Of a stretch of DNA of 64,000 nucleotides, positions 14,516-28,100 are shown one piece after another (the first letter of the stretch is position 1; the number at the start of each line of letters is the position of its first letter). A program made the position numbers and the translations under genes. The notes below the pieces were generated by a model. That model did no database searches and was not told the origin of the DNA. It saw nothing but the letters and a program-made list of their open reading frames with translations. This DNA is from Certhia americana (lineage: Eukaryota; Chordata; Aves; Passeriformes; Certhiidae): the NCBI GenBank assembly GCA_018697195.1, contig CM031879.1, positions 47,797,440-47,861,439 on the forward strand. The letters are read 5' to 3'.

Positions 14516-14529
14516 CAGCACCGTGGACA
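14516..14529 (+). promoter_or_regulatory. RE1/NRSE-like motif (candidate)
   Basis: The sequence CAGCACCGTGGACA matches the central part of the REST/NRSF binding consensus (CAGCACC, two free bases, GGACA), but the next base is T where the consensus has G and the GC-rich 3' end is missing. REST is a vertebrate repressor of neuronal genes. This is a motif match by eye only; occupancy is unknown and chance is possible. Confidence 0.25.
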
Positions 14530-14887
14530 TAATTCACTACTTCTGCTTGAAAATAAATCCTACTCCAAGTGGCATGAAATGAAGGTAGGAAACGGCAGGG
14601 AGAGTGGAGATATTTCAAGGAACAGAAAAGGGATAATTGCATTTCAGGCCTTATTTTGTCTTAATTCAGCTTATATTTTATAGACTCAGACAGTCCTCCT
14701 TCACTGACCCTGTTGGGTCACAAAGGTGTTAGATTTTTTGCAGACAAGATAAAGGAGATATTGCAGAAGTACCCTATAAAATGAGAGCCTGGACTGTGTA
14801 GCTGTTGTCTGTATTCTGAGGATGTGAATTTGTGGTGTTTTTTCTGCAGCAGATACCTTGTGTAAGTTTGGGTAAGACATGTTGCTT

Positions 14888-14907
14888 CCCCCCACCCCCA
14901 CCCCCCC
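14888..14907 (-). repeat. G-quadruplex-type run on minus strand
   Basis: On the plus strand this is C6-A-C5-A-C7, so the minus strand has three G blocks with one-base loops; the longest can be split to give four G3 tracts. The plus strand is a potential i-motif. Its layout mirrors the G run near 7.6 kb on the opposite strand. Confidence 0.75.
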
Positions 14908-17900
14908 ATCCTTTTAGGTTAGGGACTATTTCTCATTAGTTTTGTGCAGAACTCCTGTCACACTGAGACTCGGATTTGGTGAAGGTCCTTAACTGCAGAA
15001 CAAGAGGTGTGAGAGGAGTATACAGATCGTAAATGCCATTGCTCTGAGTGAGTGGTGTGATCACAGATATTGAACACCTAATTTGCTCCCTCCAAGCATA
15101 AGCATTAGGAATGTTTGAGATACCCCAGGAACAAGTGAAACATTCCCAGAGGTCTGACAGACACAGCACAGGACCTGTGGGACACCCTGAAGCGGCATCT
15201 AGAAGCCAGGGAGAATACTGTAGGGCATCCCAGATGGCTTTAGATGCTTGCAGTGAGAGAGATGAACAGCGCTCTGGAGCCTTTCCTCATTAAGCTGGTT
15301 TGGAGGCCTCTGTACAATGAATTGGCATAGACTTCTTTCCCTCCCTGCAAGCACTTTTCCCACCAATCCAGAGCTCCATAGTGTGAACAAGGGTATCACT
15401 TACAGTGCTAGCTCACCTTTCTTGTGGGGGATTACTGCAGCCTAGGGACAGAGTAAAGAGACACCAGTGGGGACCCCAGCAGTGGTGAGCATTCATTTTC
15501 TATGCAATGACTTGTCCATGAACTTGTGGGTCATGTTAACTGGGATACTTTAGACACAAACTTTCTTTTTTTCAACCCCCCATGTACTGAACCAAAAGAC
15601 GCAGTGCTGCTCTGCCAGCCCAACCACCAGAATAGAAGATACATGAAGAAAAAAAAGTGGGTCTATTCCTCATCCTGTAAAAACTGAGGTAGAGATCAAT
15701 CATCCAGACTTGCCATCATCTCTGTGGGATTGGCTAATCTTATGTCTATGTTCAATAAGGAACAGGAAAAAGATTGTGTAAAATGTGGATGTCATTTGAC
15801 ATGTTTATATGAAATTAATTAAGGATCAATAATCCTCAAGGGGAAGAAATGAAAATAGAAAAGGATTTAAGTAAAACTGAAGGGAATGTTTACACATGAA
15901 ATCTAACATATTTTTGCAGCTCAAGTATATTTCCTAAAAATGTAACTTAAGATGTAGATTGTCCCCAAGGACTGTTTCCCTAACCATGTGGGTTAAAAAA
16001 CTGTCTAAAAGATTGTCGGCTACATAGAAGGGAAGACAACAAACTTTAGATTTCATCTTGGGATAAATAGATCAAATATAATTTTCCTTCCATTTTGTCA
16101 CCTTTGTCTTCATACCTCTTTATAACTATAAGGTCTCTCTTGGATTTTGTGAATAAATATTTTTAATTTGGTTTTGCCTTTCAGGCCTGCTTTGAGTGTA
16201 GGTAATGCATAGTGTGGTCTGCTTCAAGAGATGGTGTGAGTCATGCAGGCCAGTTCCAGCCTCAGAGTCCCCAGTACCCAGTGGAAAGCCTTGCACATCA
16301 GAGAGAATTCCCCACAGCATGAAAGAGAGAAAAAAAAAAAAAAAAAAGAAAAATGGAGCTGGAGTCTCACTCCTTGTGGGTTTTTTTGGTTTTTTCATAC
16401 CTGTGAGGCATTATTTGCAGCTTTGAAATCATATACAAATATTTCCCAAGAACAATTAATAATCTATAGACTTAGTTTATTACAGACAAGGTCAACAAGC
16501 CAAATATAGCCAGTGGATTTACAAATGAATTAATGATTCTAGGGTCACTGGCAAAATTTATAGTTTTATTAACCCAATACAAGGAAAGTTGAATTTCACT
16601 TGCACGGGGTCAGAAAGAGTTCTGGCCTTTCATACACACAAAAATACAAGGGTTCAAATGCAATAGACTGCTTTCAGGTCTGGGTGACTACAGCTACTGA
16701 GTCACTGTAAGAATTAGTGTATACCCATAACACACAGCTCTGCTATTTCAGTGATAAAAATAAGATAATTTCCTTCTTGCATTGTATATCGATGAGCAGA
16801 ATTCAAAAGAACTGATAAGTGTTTTTCTTACAGAGGCAAAAAGACAGTGACTGTAATGAATTGCAGTTAGAGTTTAAGTATTTGTTTGGTCCCTTAAACA
16901 AGAACCTTAACTCCAGAGCTTTTAACCTTTTTTAGCTGTTAATGAAAGATATGTTTTTCAGTTGGGTAACTTCTATGTGTGAATCATCCCAGGATAAAAT
17001 ATGACAAGACTAGATATTTCAGTAAAATGCTCATATTAATTCATTTGTAAGCCTATAGTCTGAAGCAAGAGATACAACACTATGTTAATGAGAAAATATC
17101 ACAAGTAAATAATTTTGGATGATGATGATCTCAGCCACCTTTTTAGAAATTCCACCCTAAAATGTCGTGTTTTGGCATTCAAGAAAATCATGGAGGAATG
17201 GACCATTCTAATCTCACCTCCCATTCTAATCTTTGCATTATAATATAAGTGATTCATTTTCCTGAAAATAAGCTCTATTTGAACTGCCGAATTTTAAACT
17301 ATTTCAGTTATTTTTATTCTTGAAGTATTGCATGCAAGAGCACCACAGTAGTTACCTCTCTTTTCCCTCCAGGATTTTGGAATAGAAATGCATTGGATGT
17401 CATATCTAGTGTTCTACATATCACTGTGGTTAGTTTATGAAGATTTAAAGCTACCCTGTGCGTGGGATTACTTGAAAAACCCTATTCCACAATTTCCGAA
17501 CAGCTCTGTGTTTGGACATTTGTGATGGGATTAATGTTTCATACCTTTGCCTTCTAAACAGTAAATGATTTCTGCAGCCTGGTTGCCTAGATTTGCTCTC
17601 CAGCTGATAGTGACTCAGATGCTGTCTTTGAAGAGGATGAATTGCCTTCCAGCATGGTTATATCTCTCCACCACTTTTATGGGCTATAGAAGAAACCTAA
17701 GTTTCCAGACGCCTGGCTGAGCTTCCTGGTTTTGCCTGAAAGACTGATTTAGGTACAGACATGCTCAAGAGTAACAGCGTGCTACTTCACTTTAATGTGG
17801 TCTGCTTGGACAGTGAATTTAGTGGAATGAAAGCAAAGCACTGAGTAAGCATACCCACATACAGATTGTGGGGGAAAAAAGTACTAATTTTAATATCACC

Positions 17901-19100
17901 AGATAATGCTCCATATTTAAACCACGTTACCTTACAAGCAGCAAGTGCGCAAACTGCCCCACTGGAGTGTTAGTGTGACCATAAGTCAACAGTTTGTTAA
18001 AATATCACAAGTTGCTGTTGGTAGATCATGTACTTTTATTCACAGATTTGTTCCAGAATATTTCCTGCACTTCAAATGTACATTCTAGTTGAATGTGGTT
18101 TAATTTTCAGCTGGAGATAATGTCCATAATGCTAGAGTTACATTTTTACACATACTTGCTTAGAGTTCATATTCTCAAAGATATTTCCATTCAAATGACC
18201 AGAAGCTACAGGACTGACTATCTCTGAGTATCTGGAGTTAAGTTCCATGCTAAAATAAGAGGCCCTTAAGAGATTAGGCTTTTGGAGAGTAAGTGGAATA
18301 GAAATAGAGGTTCCTGAATTCTCTTGATAAAGATACCTGGACTATAAAGTTTGTCCTGGAATGCTGAAATTTTTTTTTTTTAAATTTGTTTTAGCTGATT
18401 CACAAAGCATAAATTCAAGGAGTGAAGAAGACATGCACCTCTTTTCTCTATCATTTAATATCTTGTTCTATGCAATTATAAGTCATCTGGAGGCTAAAAC
18501 AACTCATTCTAGAAATAAGTACAGAGTGTATTCTCAAAATACCATCTATGGGTATGGAGTTTATGTGTGAGACTACATTCTTCCATAAAGTAGCAGTTAT
18601 GTTTGTATACACACACATATACCCATATGCCTTTTCAGTTCTTAACACTTTTCAAGTTAGAATTCTGTCACTTGAGCTTATTACTATGAATGACAATAGT
18701 AAAATTACTATGAATGCAAATTTTACTTTGTTTAAGCGCATCTCCATCAGCAAGAAACTCATGAATGATTAATTTTGGCACTATCCAAAGAAAGGTGGAA
18801 TAGCCAACTTTACTCTATTCGTACTGCTGTTTGCTGTTTTTTGTGAAAGATATGTCAAAAGTGTTGAAAAAAAATGTCATTTTGACACTTTTCCTGCCAA
18901 ATTTCAGACAGGATACTCTAAGGCACATCCTATCTTCACTGCAGAAAAAAATATTCTCTAAGTGGGATTTATCTGATTATCATGTGGGTAGTTACTGTAA
19001 TCCAAATTTAAAAACAAATTAACCTTGTCAAGATTTATGAGAAAAGTCTTACATTCCTTTCTGACTTTTATCTCTCTTATCCCTCTCAGATATTCAGATC
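14908..19100. other. Unique non-coding sequence
   Basis: No gene or clear mobile element. It contains an A18 run at 16330-16347 and a 12-bp direct repeat CCATTCTAATCT at 17203-17214 and 17221-17232. It is AT-rich, with only short open frames of at most 90 codons. Confidence 0.55.
16330..16347 (+). repeat. A18 homopolymer run
   Basis: Eighteen consecutive A bases followed by GAAAAATGG. No AATAAA lies just upstream, so it is not supported as a retrocopy tail. Confidence 0.85.
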
Positions 19101-19165
19101 TCATGGATTTAAAGGCCATTAGGAACCATCAGGACATCTTGTCTTACCTTCTGTGTAAGCAATTT
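19101..19165 (-). mobile_element. Ancient CR1-like 3' UTR fragment
   Basis: The stretch reads GATTTAAAGGCCATTAGGA, then CCATCAGGACATCTTGTCTTACCTTCTG in outline. This follows the antisense 3' region of old amniote CR1 elements as I recall it from turtle and crocodilian copies (GATTTAAAGGCC, GGACCAT, ATCATCTAGTCTGACCTCCTG). The orientation would be minus. It is short, heavily diverged and lacks a tail, so it would be an old relic. A RepeatMasker search would settle it. Confidence 0.5.
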
Positions 19166-22100
19166 TACTACCTTCACAGATGTCCCGCAACATGTTTTCT
19201 TTTCTTCATTGTTTTGCTCATGTTTTGCATATTTTGCTCTAATGGAGGCAAAATCTGCACCTAAGTCTGATGGGAATTTCCATGGAGTAAGATCTACTCT
19301 GTGCAAAGTAACAGCAATAATAACAAATCATAATTGAAAAATAAGGACCCCCCCTAAATTTTATTTTCAGGCACATGATCAACCTCTACTGGCCTACTGA
19401 ATTGTGGTATTTCTGGAACTCTCTGTGTGCCTCTCCATACCTGATATTAATAAAAAAACCCCAAACCCATAATGGAGTTCAGTCTACTGCCATTGCCTTA
19501 GCCAGAGTTTAAGCGTGCAAGTGTGGACCATCTGCCATACCACAATATTTTTACACTACTTAAACATGGTCATTTGCATGAACCATCAGTGTGTCTTGCT
19601 GGAAAGAAACAGTACTTGTATTTTGTATTTTTCTGTGAAGCAGTTTGATGTATGCTTGCCCCTGCAAGAAAGGTGATCTGAAGGTCTGGCTGCATCTCTC
19701 CACAGTTAGTGATGCATTGCACACTTTCATTCAGAGTTCTGTTCCAAATAATGCTATTTCATATCCCCCTGATGTTCCCTGGTTTAAATTTAATTTGTAT
19801 GCAGTTTGCGTCACTTAGGAACAAGGGGAAAGAAATAGCACAGTTGTAGTACATGATAATAATGCTTTTCTCCCACTTTTTTCTGTCTTGACTAACTGAA
19901 CTAGAAATACTCTGGGAAAAGTAATGATTCTTAGGATGTTTATTCACACTGGTCAATACCCTACATGACACAAGTTCTGGGGCTACCAGAAAATATTCTG
20001 TGAAAACCTGGGAAAAGGAAGAATTGGTGTCTAGTCTCTACTGGCTACATTGACAAGGTCTCGTTTAGCTATGAAGGGAAGCCAAGGTCATTAATTCAGA
20101 TTTATCCCATTGCATCATAGCCACTGCTCTTTCAAATGGAAGTTAGGTGAGATGAATCTGTCCAGAATGTCTCCTTCCCCACTATTTAGATATAAACCAG
20201 CAGATTTTGTGCTTGGCTGGTCTTTCAAATTTGCAGTGGGAACTTTTTCCCTCTAAAGCTATTCACTGTGTCTTGTGGTGGAAACTGACAGCTCATCTTG
20301 TTCCTGTGTGGAATTAGAAGTAGCATGACATTCCCCAAGGTTATAACAAAACCTCTATGAAAACACAAACACATCATCAGGGCTGGCACAAAACTACGGC
20401 CTTATTTGATCCTTTTGTGTAATTTCTGCTTTGTCTGTGAATCTAGCTATTTCTGAACAGTCATGCTTGTGGATGTGCCACAAAATGTCAGACAGAGGAC
20501 ATGGAGACCTGGGCCACAGAAGGGGGGGAAATATACTGAACTACTGGGTCCACTGATACTATTGTTCCTCAGAAATACTATTTTTCTATCTAACCACACA
20601 GTTAACCATATCTCATTTTTTCTTCTCATCTGACTTATGATTGTATAGGTACAATCTTTGGCCTTTTTTTGATAAGTAGCCATCTCTGGAGTGGGAGTAG
20701 AAGAGCTGAGTGGGTGAAGTGCCATTCAGCAGATAATTTGCTTTTTCACTTCACTTTAAACCTTGTCCTGTTTGCCTTGTTGAATATTTTATGATGTTCC
20801 TGATCTCTTTTTAAAAGGAGATTTGCTGCTTTATTTATTTGCATGTGACTGATCAGTGCTCAGTTTTGTAAAACTTAGCTTATCTCAAGAAGTCTCCTTC
20901 AAAAGCAGGTCCTTGATACATGGTGGGTCCTTGATATTTTAGCTCTTCATCCCAAGTACTGGGCTTCCATCTTCCTTTGTATCCCATAGTGTCAGACTGA
21001 CAGTTCTGTAGTAAATCTTGTTTGTCCCCATCACAGAATTAAAGTACTTAAAGCAAAACAGAGAGAGATTGTCTGTCCATGAAAAGTCCAGTGAGGGACC
21101 TGCTGTGATTGCATTCTGCACATTCTTGTGTGAGATGCTGGCCATCAATACTAAGTCCAGTTGAAGTGTAAGACAAACAAAAGCATTAAATTAATTTTAC
21201 AGAAGATTCCTGGGTGATGCTTCTCAGCTTGGAAGAGGTCTTTTCCACTTGCAGTCTTCTGCAGACAAATCAGCTCTATCAACCCGCACTCTATGATCAG
21301 GTGTATTTTCTGTATTTTATCCATGGACCATAATTTTCTGATGAATAAAGGGATGTGAAATGTATGAGGAAGAAAGTCTACCTTATGGCATCCTAAATCA
21401 GTTCCATTTCAAGTAGCATTTTTTTGTCTCCACAGCAATTTAAAGAACTTTCAAAGATTAAGATTAGCAAATATGGTTCTGTAAATTTTACAGTGAATAT
21501 CTGTATGCTCCTCCATAGTCAGATTGCCAAAAGGAGGAAGACAAGGAATGAATACCACCAAACAAACTCTGAGCAAGCAGTTGAGGTCATAATCAAGCAG
21601 CACTTCACTTCTTTTCCTATGTCTGCAACTGTTTGCTGGCTCTGATGATGCACCTCATTTCTGACCTGGGAAACCATCTGCAATTATACCAGTTGTTTCA
21701 AAAACAGCTTTATTCATGCACCGCCTGCAATAATCTTTGGAAATCTGTATTTAATTTGTATTTTTAGTCAAAGCCATAATTCTTGTAAAATCATAAGTGA
21801 GATATCGAGATAATGCTTGTCTGTGCCTACTGAATGTTTGCAGACTAGATATGAAGAACATCAAAGGAAAAGTTTTGATCAAATGAAATCCATTTCATGA
21901 GGCAAATGCTGACAAATGTCACCTGGCACAATTTGCCAAACAAGAAGATACTGTGTAAAAACTAATAAAAAGAGAGGTAAAATTTCGACCACTTTCACTT
22001 GGTCATTGATTAACTTCTCTAGGTCTTTCCAGGTTAGTCAGCAAAGTTTGGCAACTGAGAACCCTCTGCAATAGCTATAGCTTTGTAGGAATCAGATCAG

Positions 22101-25100
22101 AAAATCCAGGGTGGATGCATTAGACTCTCAAGTCTGTCTGTGGAAAAAGCAGGGCACAGCAAAAGCAGGGCATAAACTTACAGCAGGTGATATACTTTGT
22201 GCTGACACTTATAGAAATATTATCCTTATATTAATATTCAGAAAAAAAAAATAAAGCCCATTTGACTCCATTCAAACCTCATGATGGATGTTTCTTCAGA
22301 AACAATGTAGCTTTTATTCAGTTCAGTTTATTTCCATTTTCCAGAGGCTGTGCAAGGATTTAATGCAGTTTATCTAATCCATTATAAAAGCACTTGGTTT
22401 TTAAAGCTGTATTTGACCTTCCTCAATGTCACTGTGTCAATAAATGCTCCAGCCACAGGGGTATTTACAAGAATAATGATAATATGGGGCAAGCCAGACT
22501 CACTTTGCAGCCTGTGGAGAGATAATGGTTACATATGTAATGTTAAATGCCATGAGTTGGCCTGCTTAGAAGAGCTCTCTCACGTCATTGACTATGTAAA
22601 AAGACTGAACAGACTGATTTCCTTTTCTTTTTACCTAAATTAGCCTTTATGAGTACCCTGTAGTCTGCATGCTCATATCTTAATGCACACACATAGGTTA
22701 CTTCATTTTGAAAGTAAATAGTCTCTCTATGGATCTGTTGGCACTAGCATTATAAAATAAAACAACTCACAACTGCATTGAATGAAAGAGTATAACTACC
22801 GAAGAGATAAACAAATTATTCTGTGCTCTCTGGAAATGTAATAGCTCTCAGGACTCCAGCTGAAAACCTTTTAAGATGTTTGGCAACAATATTTTCTGCT
22901 CCTATTTACCCTAGGCCCATTAGCTGCATTAATAATGAAAGAGGAGAAAATAGAAACTAAGATAGTCTTTGTCTTCCTGAAGACATTGATTTTAATTCTG
23001 TAACAGTTGATTCTTGACCCTATACAAACCCTGTCCTGAGGGTTGGAATCTGAAGATTAGGAAAGGTTGACATTTCTCTACCAAATATCAGCTAGTTCAG
23101 TCTTCACTGATCTGGAGAAGAAAGAATGATTTGATTCCCATCACTCTTGGGCACTGGGTGACCGACTCTTAGAGGTAGAGCACATCTTCCTTGGCTCAGT
23201 AGCTGGGTTTGTTTTACCTTTATAATTACATTTATATGCCTGTGACTGCTTAGGAGCTTATGGACACCTCTCTGTGACTTCATGCATTTCTGCCCAGAAT
23301 TACAGTGGAAACCCATTTCCAGCACTGGTTAGGAAACCTACAATGAATTAAAAAAATACATTATTGGGACACACTACCTATCACTGATGATTGCTGAAAA
23401 ATATTTCTCAGAGTATCTTTGACCATTTTTCTCCTGCAGTGTTGCTGAATTCCCATAATTTCTATTTTGTGACTCCTGTTTTCTCAGTCACACACCTGGA
23501 TTACTGAGTAAGAAGTTCATGCTTACTATAACCATTAGGATATCATTGCATTGATGTCATCACTGCAGGGACTTGTCCTTACCTTTTGCCATCATGTAAT
23601 GTGAGGTTTTAACTCCCATCCAAGAAGAGCAAACAGAAAACGGCTATAAGCGTATTCTTGAGACTCTGAGCTATAAAGCTAATATATATATAAAACTGGA
23701 CAAAAGAAGAAATATTTATTCCAGCCAAGTTCTAAAGTTTTCCTTCCAAAAATACAGTAGTTCATAAACAAAGTGACACTAAAAAGTCCATTTATTGCTG
23801 GACCTTAGACATTTTTCTGACATATTGCTTTCTAGCTCCTCAAAAGCTCCAGTTCAACGGCCTCTGCTCTTCCCTCTCACCTTGCATCTAGCTGACTTTC
23901 TTGTCCAACATGCAGGAGACCTCTCAGATCCTGCCAGACACAATATTTGGCCAGGATTCACACCAGAGCTTTGAAAGGGAGCTTCTTCCCTTCACAGAAT
24001 GAGACTAGCCCAACATGGAAGAGAGGTGGTGATGAGCTCCACTGGGTAAAGCTTCCTTCATATTTCAGCAGGTAAATATTTTCTAACTACTGATACCATC
24101 TTCTGGTCAGTGAGATGCGACATTGTGGCAAAACTGCAAAGACCATGTCTCCCTCAAAAGAGAAACCAGAAAAGTCTTTGCCTTCAGTGGTGATGTTTTC
24201 TGGAGTGTGTGGGATGTTTGTGGGGTGTGTCCCAGATGCCATGAGGGACTCTGGGAAGTCAGATGTGATATCCCTGGGAGCTGAAGGTAGCACCTAGATG
24301 CACCTTGCTACGGCTGGGAGATGTGAGTGCTCAGAGAGTAATGGTGACTGCAGTCATCTTATGTCCCTGATACATGGAAGATTCCAACATCACATTACAG
24401 AGTCCTTCTCCCCAGGGCCTTTGATGGCCATGAGAATATACTGGAGAGAACACTGATAGCAATTGCGTATTTGGCCACCAGTGCCCTCCCCTGCCCACTC
24501 AGAACCTTCCAGTGCCTTGTCCACTTGGTTCCCAATGGCTTCCACACTTCAGTACATCCCTGGGACAGAACAGAACAACCCAGTACCTCATTTTTGGGGG
24601 ACTTTCCCAGGCTTCTCACTCTGTCCAATATCCTCTCACAAAGAAGTCCATGGGATGCACCAAACTATCCTCAGACCCTGGTCACTGGGAACCAGGCTGG
24701 TGGTCCAGGTGTCATCTATAGCTCTCCAGCTGCCTGATCTACCTCTCCTTATCTGGCAGAGCATGCACTCTGCAGCAGATTACTCACAGCACAGCATGAT
24801 TAACGTGGCTGGGAACTCTCTGGCACAATGTCCTGAGAGATTCTAAGTGTCAGGGAGTCTAATACCTGCAAATATATTTATCTTCCTTTGAATATTTCAT
24901 CAACTTGGAATTCATGAACTGGATCTTTTACACGGGGGTTTTATGAATTATGTACCAGAATTGATGAGTTCCTTTGCCCGTATTTTACTTCGTCTCAAAG
25001 CCACAGTGGGGATCACAGCCCATCAAAGCTGCTGAAGCAATTAGAGATCAAATGGCATTGAAGGAGGAAGGCATGTGAAGCCCAGAGTATTCCCCCAATT

Positions 25101-28100
25101 TGTGACTCAGGAAAAAAGCTTGGTTCTACTTGGCTGTAGTTTCCCTTCTCATTTTGCTGTATTTCAGCCTCCCTCTCCTGCCTACCTCACTGTCATGGAG
25201 AACGTGGGGTCACTGGGAGCTGACTCACCACTGCTCCTCATCAAACACACTATCTGGCCTTTACCTCTCACCTGTGACACCAACATGGATGCCTGCTGTT
25301 CCTGTTGGGAAATGGCTCTTGTATCATCCCTGCTGGCACTAATTATGCTGGTAGCTTTCCATAGCTTAGTTTTTAGTTTTTTTCAAGGAAGAAATAAGTG
25401 CTATGGATGAAGAACATCTACATTACACTACACTGGGTTACATTATGTCATATTATAATACATTGCCAGAATGCCTCTGGCTGAGCCATTAGAACCCACT
25501 ATAAACTTCTAGTTCTGCATATAAAGTGTTTAGTTGAAACCTCAATGCCCCTGTGCACAGTGGAGGTGAGAGGGAAGAGAAAGAGGCACAGTTACAAGAT
25601 GCTCAGCTTGTTCTGCTAGCAGAAGGCATCCTGGAACTGTTTGATGAGAGCAGTATAAAAATATCCCAGATAGAAGTGAGACTTCCATCACTCTCCTGCT
25701 CCTCACCTCTTACCTGAATCACTTTTGCAAGCTGCTGCATTGCCTCCTATGAGAACCACCGAGACAGAGTTTTGAGTGAAGTTTTATTAAAACTGAGATC
25801 AGAGGCATGAGAGGCTCTTGCAGGCTAGCACATAAGGAAGATTGTGCCAAGTGATTTGTAGCAAAATAAAAGAAAGCCTTCCCTCTAGATATTTTCTTTT
25901 GCATCCTGGGTTCTGCTATTGGGAACTCAAATATTATTTCTATATCCCCCAAATATCCAAGTCAAACAAACTGAAATCCAGATTACAGTTAAAGAGTAAG
26001 TGGATTCCTTATAAATATTTCTTCCCATATTCTTCTTGCTTCCCAGAGCTATGCCAAACTCATTGAATCCCATCCAGCTCAAGGGGAGCTTGCTTTCCTT
26101 CAGCTATGTGCTTAAGTCCTATTTCTTACAGGGGACAGCTCTTTATATCCCAAGGATTGCTTTCTCTTCCTAACCCTAAGGTGGAATTCTGAGTTCCTAC
26201 GGTGCTGGACCAGTTATGATAGGAAGACAAGTTTATTGTAGCTTCAGACCAATCAGTTTTGCAAAAAAGTTGACCTTTATGGATGTTGCTCTGTTTCACA
26301 GGCCTGAAAATCAGCTTAAGCAAGAAGAGATTCTAGTACTAGTCCATAATAACTCACTGGGGCTTGAGACTGTCAGCAGAGACTTTGCTGCTTTTAGGAT
26401 TGAGTTGAGGCTGTCAGCATGGATTTCAAATTTCTGAATATGCTGTACTATTACTCGCATGGCCCAGCCACCTACCTTCTGTTCTCTTGCTAATGACTTG
26501 GCTACAATAAAGGAGAGAGGATGATGACCAAATGAAGGTGAGTGGTTGTTTTTTTCTTAAAAGACAACACTCTTCTTCCTAGAACAAGCCTTTTAACAAA
26601 GAATGACAAAAGTACAATCCGTCTGCAGTCACAATCCTAATGATTCTTGTAGGGATTGGTTCTTTTGTGGCCAAAGTCAAGCCACTTTTGAGAAATAATT
26701 AAATAGACAAAAGTGCCTCCTGAGTCCAACAGCAATAATACGGTATTGAATCTCTCCCCTAGGCAATGATGCAGCAAGAAGATGAGTTAAAACCTCCAAG
26801 CTTCTGCTTGGCTACTGCAGGGACCACCCACACTGAAGAATATCAGAGACCCACAGCAGAGAATATTACTTTGTCATCTTTTCAGATGACCCTCAAATTA
26901 GGGTGTGGTCCAGGTCAAATGGAATTGACAGCCTGTCCCCAGATACTGGACAGTTTTTTCAAATGTAACTTAAACTACTGTGCGTGGTACTGATTGTGCT
27001 GCAAAAATTTCCTTTGACTGTTTTGTATGTGCTTTCTGCATTGAGCTTGGGGTGTTGGTTTGGCAGGCAGCCCCTGTTGTGCTGTTCTGTGCCATGGGGA
27101 AATATATGCAGAGCATGTATCTGCAGAACATTATTGTCCTGTAGTTCTACACTACCACCCAAACCAAGTTTCTAAAATTTAATGGCTGAGGCTATGTGAA
27201 CACACAGTTCCCAACTCCCCAGTTCTTCCACAGACAGCCTTAAGTCATAGTCCATATGTGTCTTGTGCTGCTGAAAGACCTGAGCAGCAAGATGAACAAC
27301 AGTTTTAAATGTACATGAGCAACATAGACAAAGTAAAAAATAACAGCATACAACACTGTCTTAATAAAATGCAACAGAGGAATTGACAGTAAGCTAGTCA
27401 GAAAATGAGGAATGTAAAGTCTTTGTCATTGCAGGACAAATGCCACTTTCTGTCTCAAATCTGATGGCTCCAGAACTGTATCAGCAACACCAGTGCCATA
27501 GAGACCTTCCAGGGTACTAATAAACAGACAGCATAATAAGATATCTTCCCTTCTTTTTTCTGTTATTATGAGAGAACAGTGAATATAAATGTCAGTTGGT
27601 GTGTATAAAAAAGGAACCTGAGTGCTACCACTGAGAAACACCAAAGAAAGAGAACAGCCAATAATAAATAGCTGTAAAAATAAAGCCAACCAGAAGGCAA
27701 ATAAACATCAGACTCAAAGACTGGAGTTCAAAATGCTTTGTCTAAGTTTTCTTATACTCGGAAGAGTAAAGTTATGTACCAAAGAAGGGGAGGGGAAAAA
27801 ACCCCACCAATGTAAGAAAAATATTACTTGATTCTGAGATAGTTAGAAGCAAGGTGAGAGTACTGGTAATGGGATCTTTGAGAAAAGGCAAAAGGAAAGT
27901 GTTCAAAAGAAAAGAAGGAAAAAAGCATAATGAATCCTGAAAAGCAATATTGTGGAAGAAAAGCAGCAGCTCTGGGGATTGTTAGCAATGAGTTATCATA
28001 AGGTTTCTTGCAGACTCAGCCTTGTGTCTCTTTCTGCAGCTCTGCATGTGGTCAGAGCTGGAATAGCAAACAATTCTTTTCTTTCCACCAATTTAGAAAT

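Larger units (their letters stand above)
11291..14887. other. Unique non-coding sequence
   Basis: No gene recognised. It contains a 145-codon plus-strand open frame (11625-12062) that matches no family I know, a T15 run at 12890-12904, and an RE1-like motif at 14516-14529. No transposon tails or LTR ends are visible. Confidence 0.55.

Noticed and set aside
16651..16670. GGGTTCAAATGC, considered as a tRNA T-arm
   Set aside because: No acceptor stem, D-arm or anticodon arm can be built around it. No tRNA gene was found anywhere in the window.
17195..17240. GGACCATTCTAATCTCACCTCC, considered as another ancient CR1 scrap
   Set aside because: Too short and diverged; the internal 12-bp direct repeat explains part of the similarity.
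23104..23325. Minus-strand frame with an exon-like middle (LLSQGRCALPLRVGHPVP)
   Set aside because: A weak acceptor and no donor in phase; the resemblance to lipid-transfer protein repeats was too vague to defend.
24463..24846. Cluster of overlapping open frames in a GC-richer stretch
   Set aside because: Three phases are open, no domain is seen, and the codon pattern does not favour one frame.
26140..26260. Possible minus-strand LTR U5 (AATAAACTTGTCTTCC followed by GGTCCAGCACCGTAGGAA)
   Set aside because: It has a poly(A)-like signal and a CCAAT context, but no TATA box, no TG or CA ends and no flanking duplication could be found.
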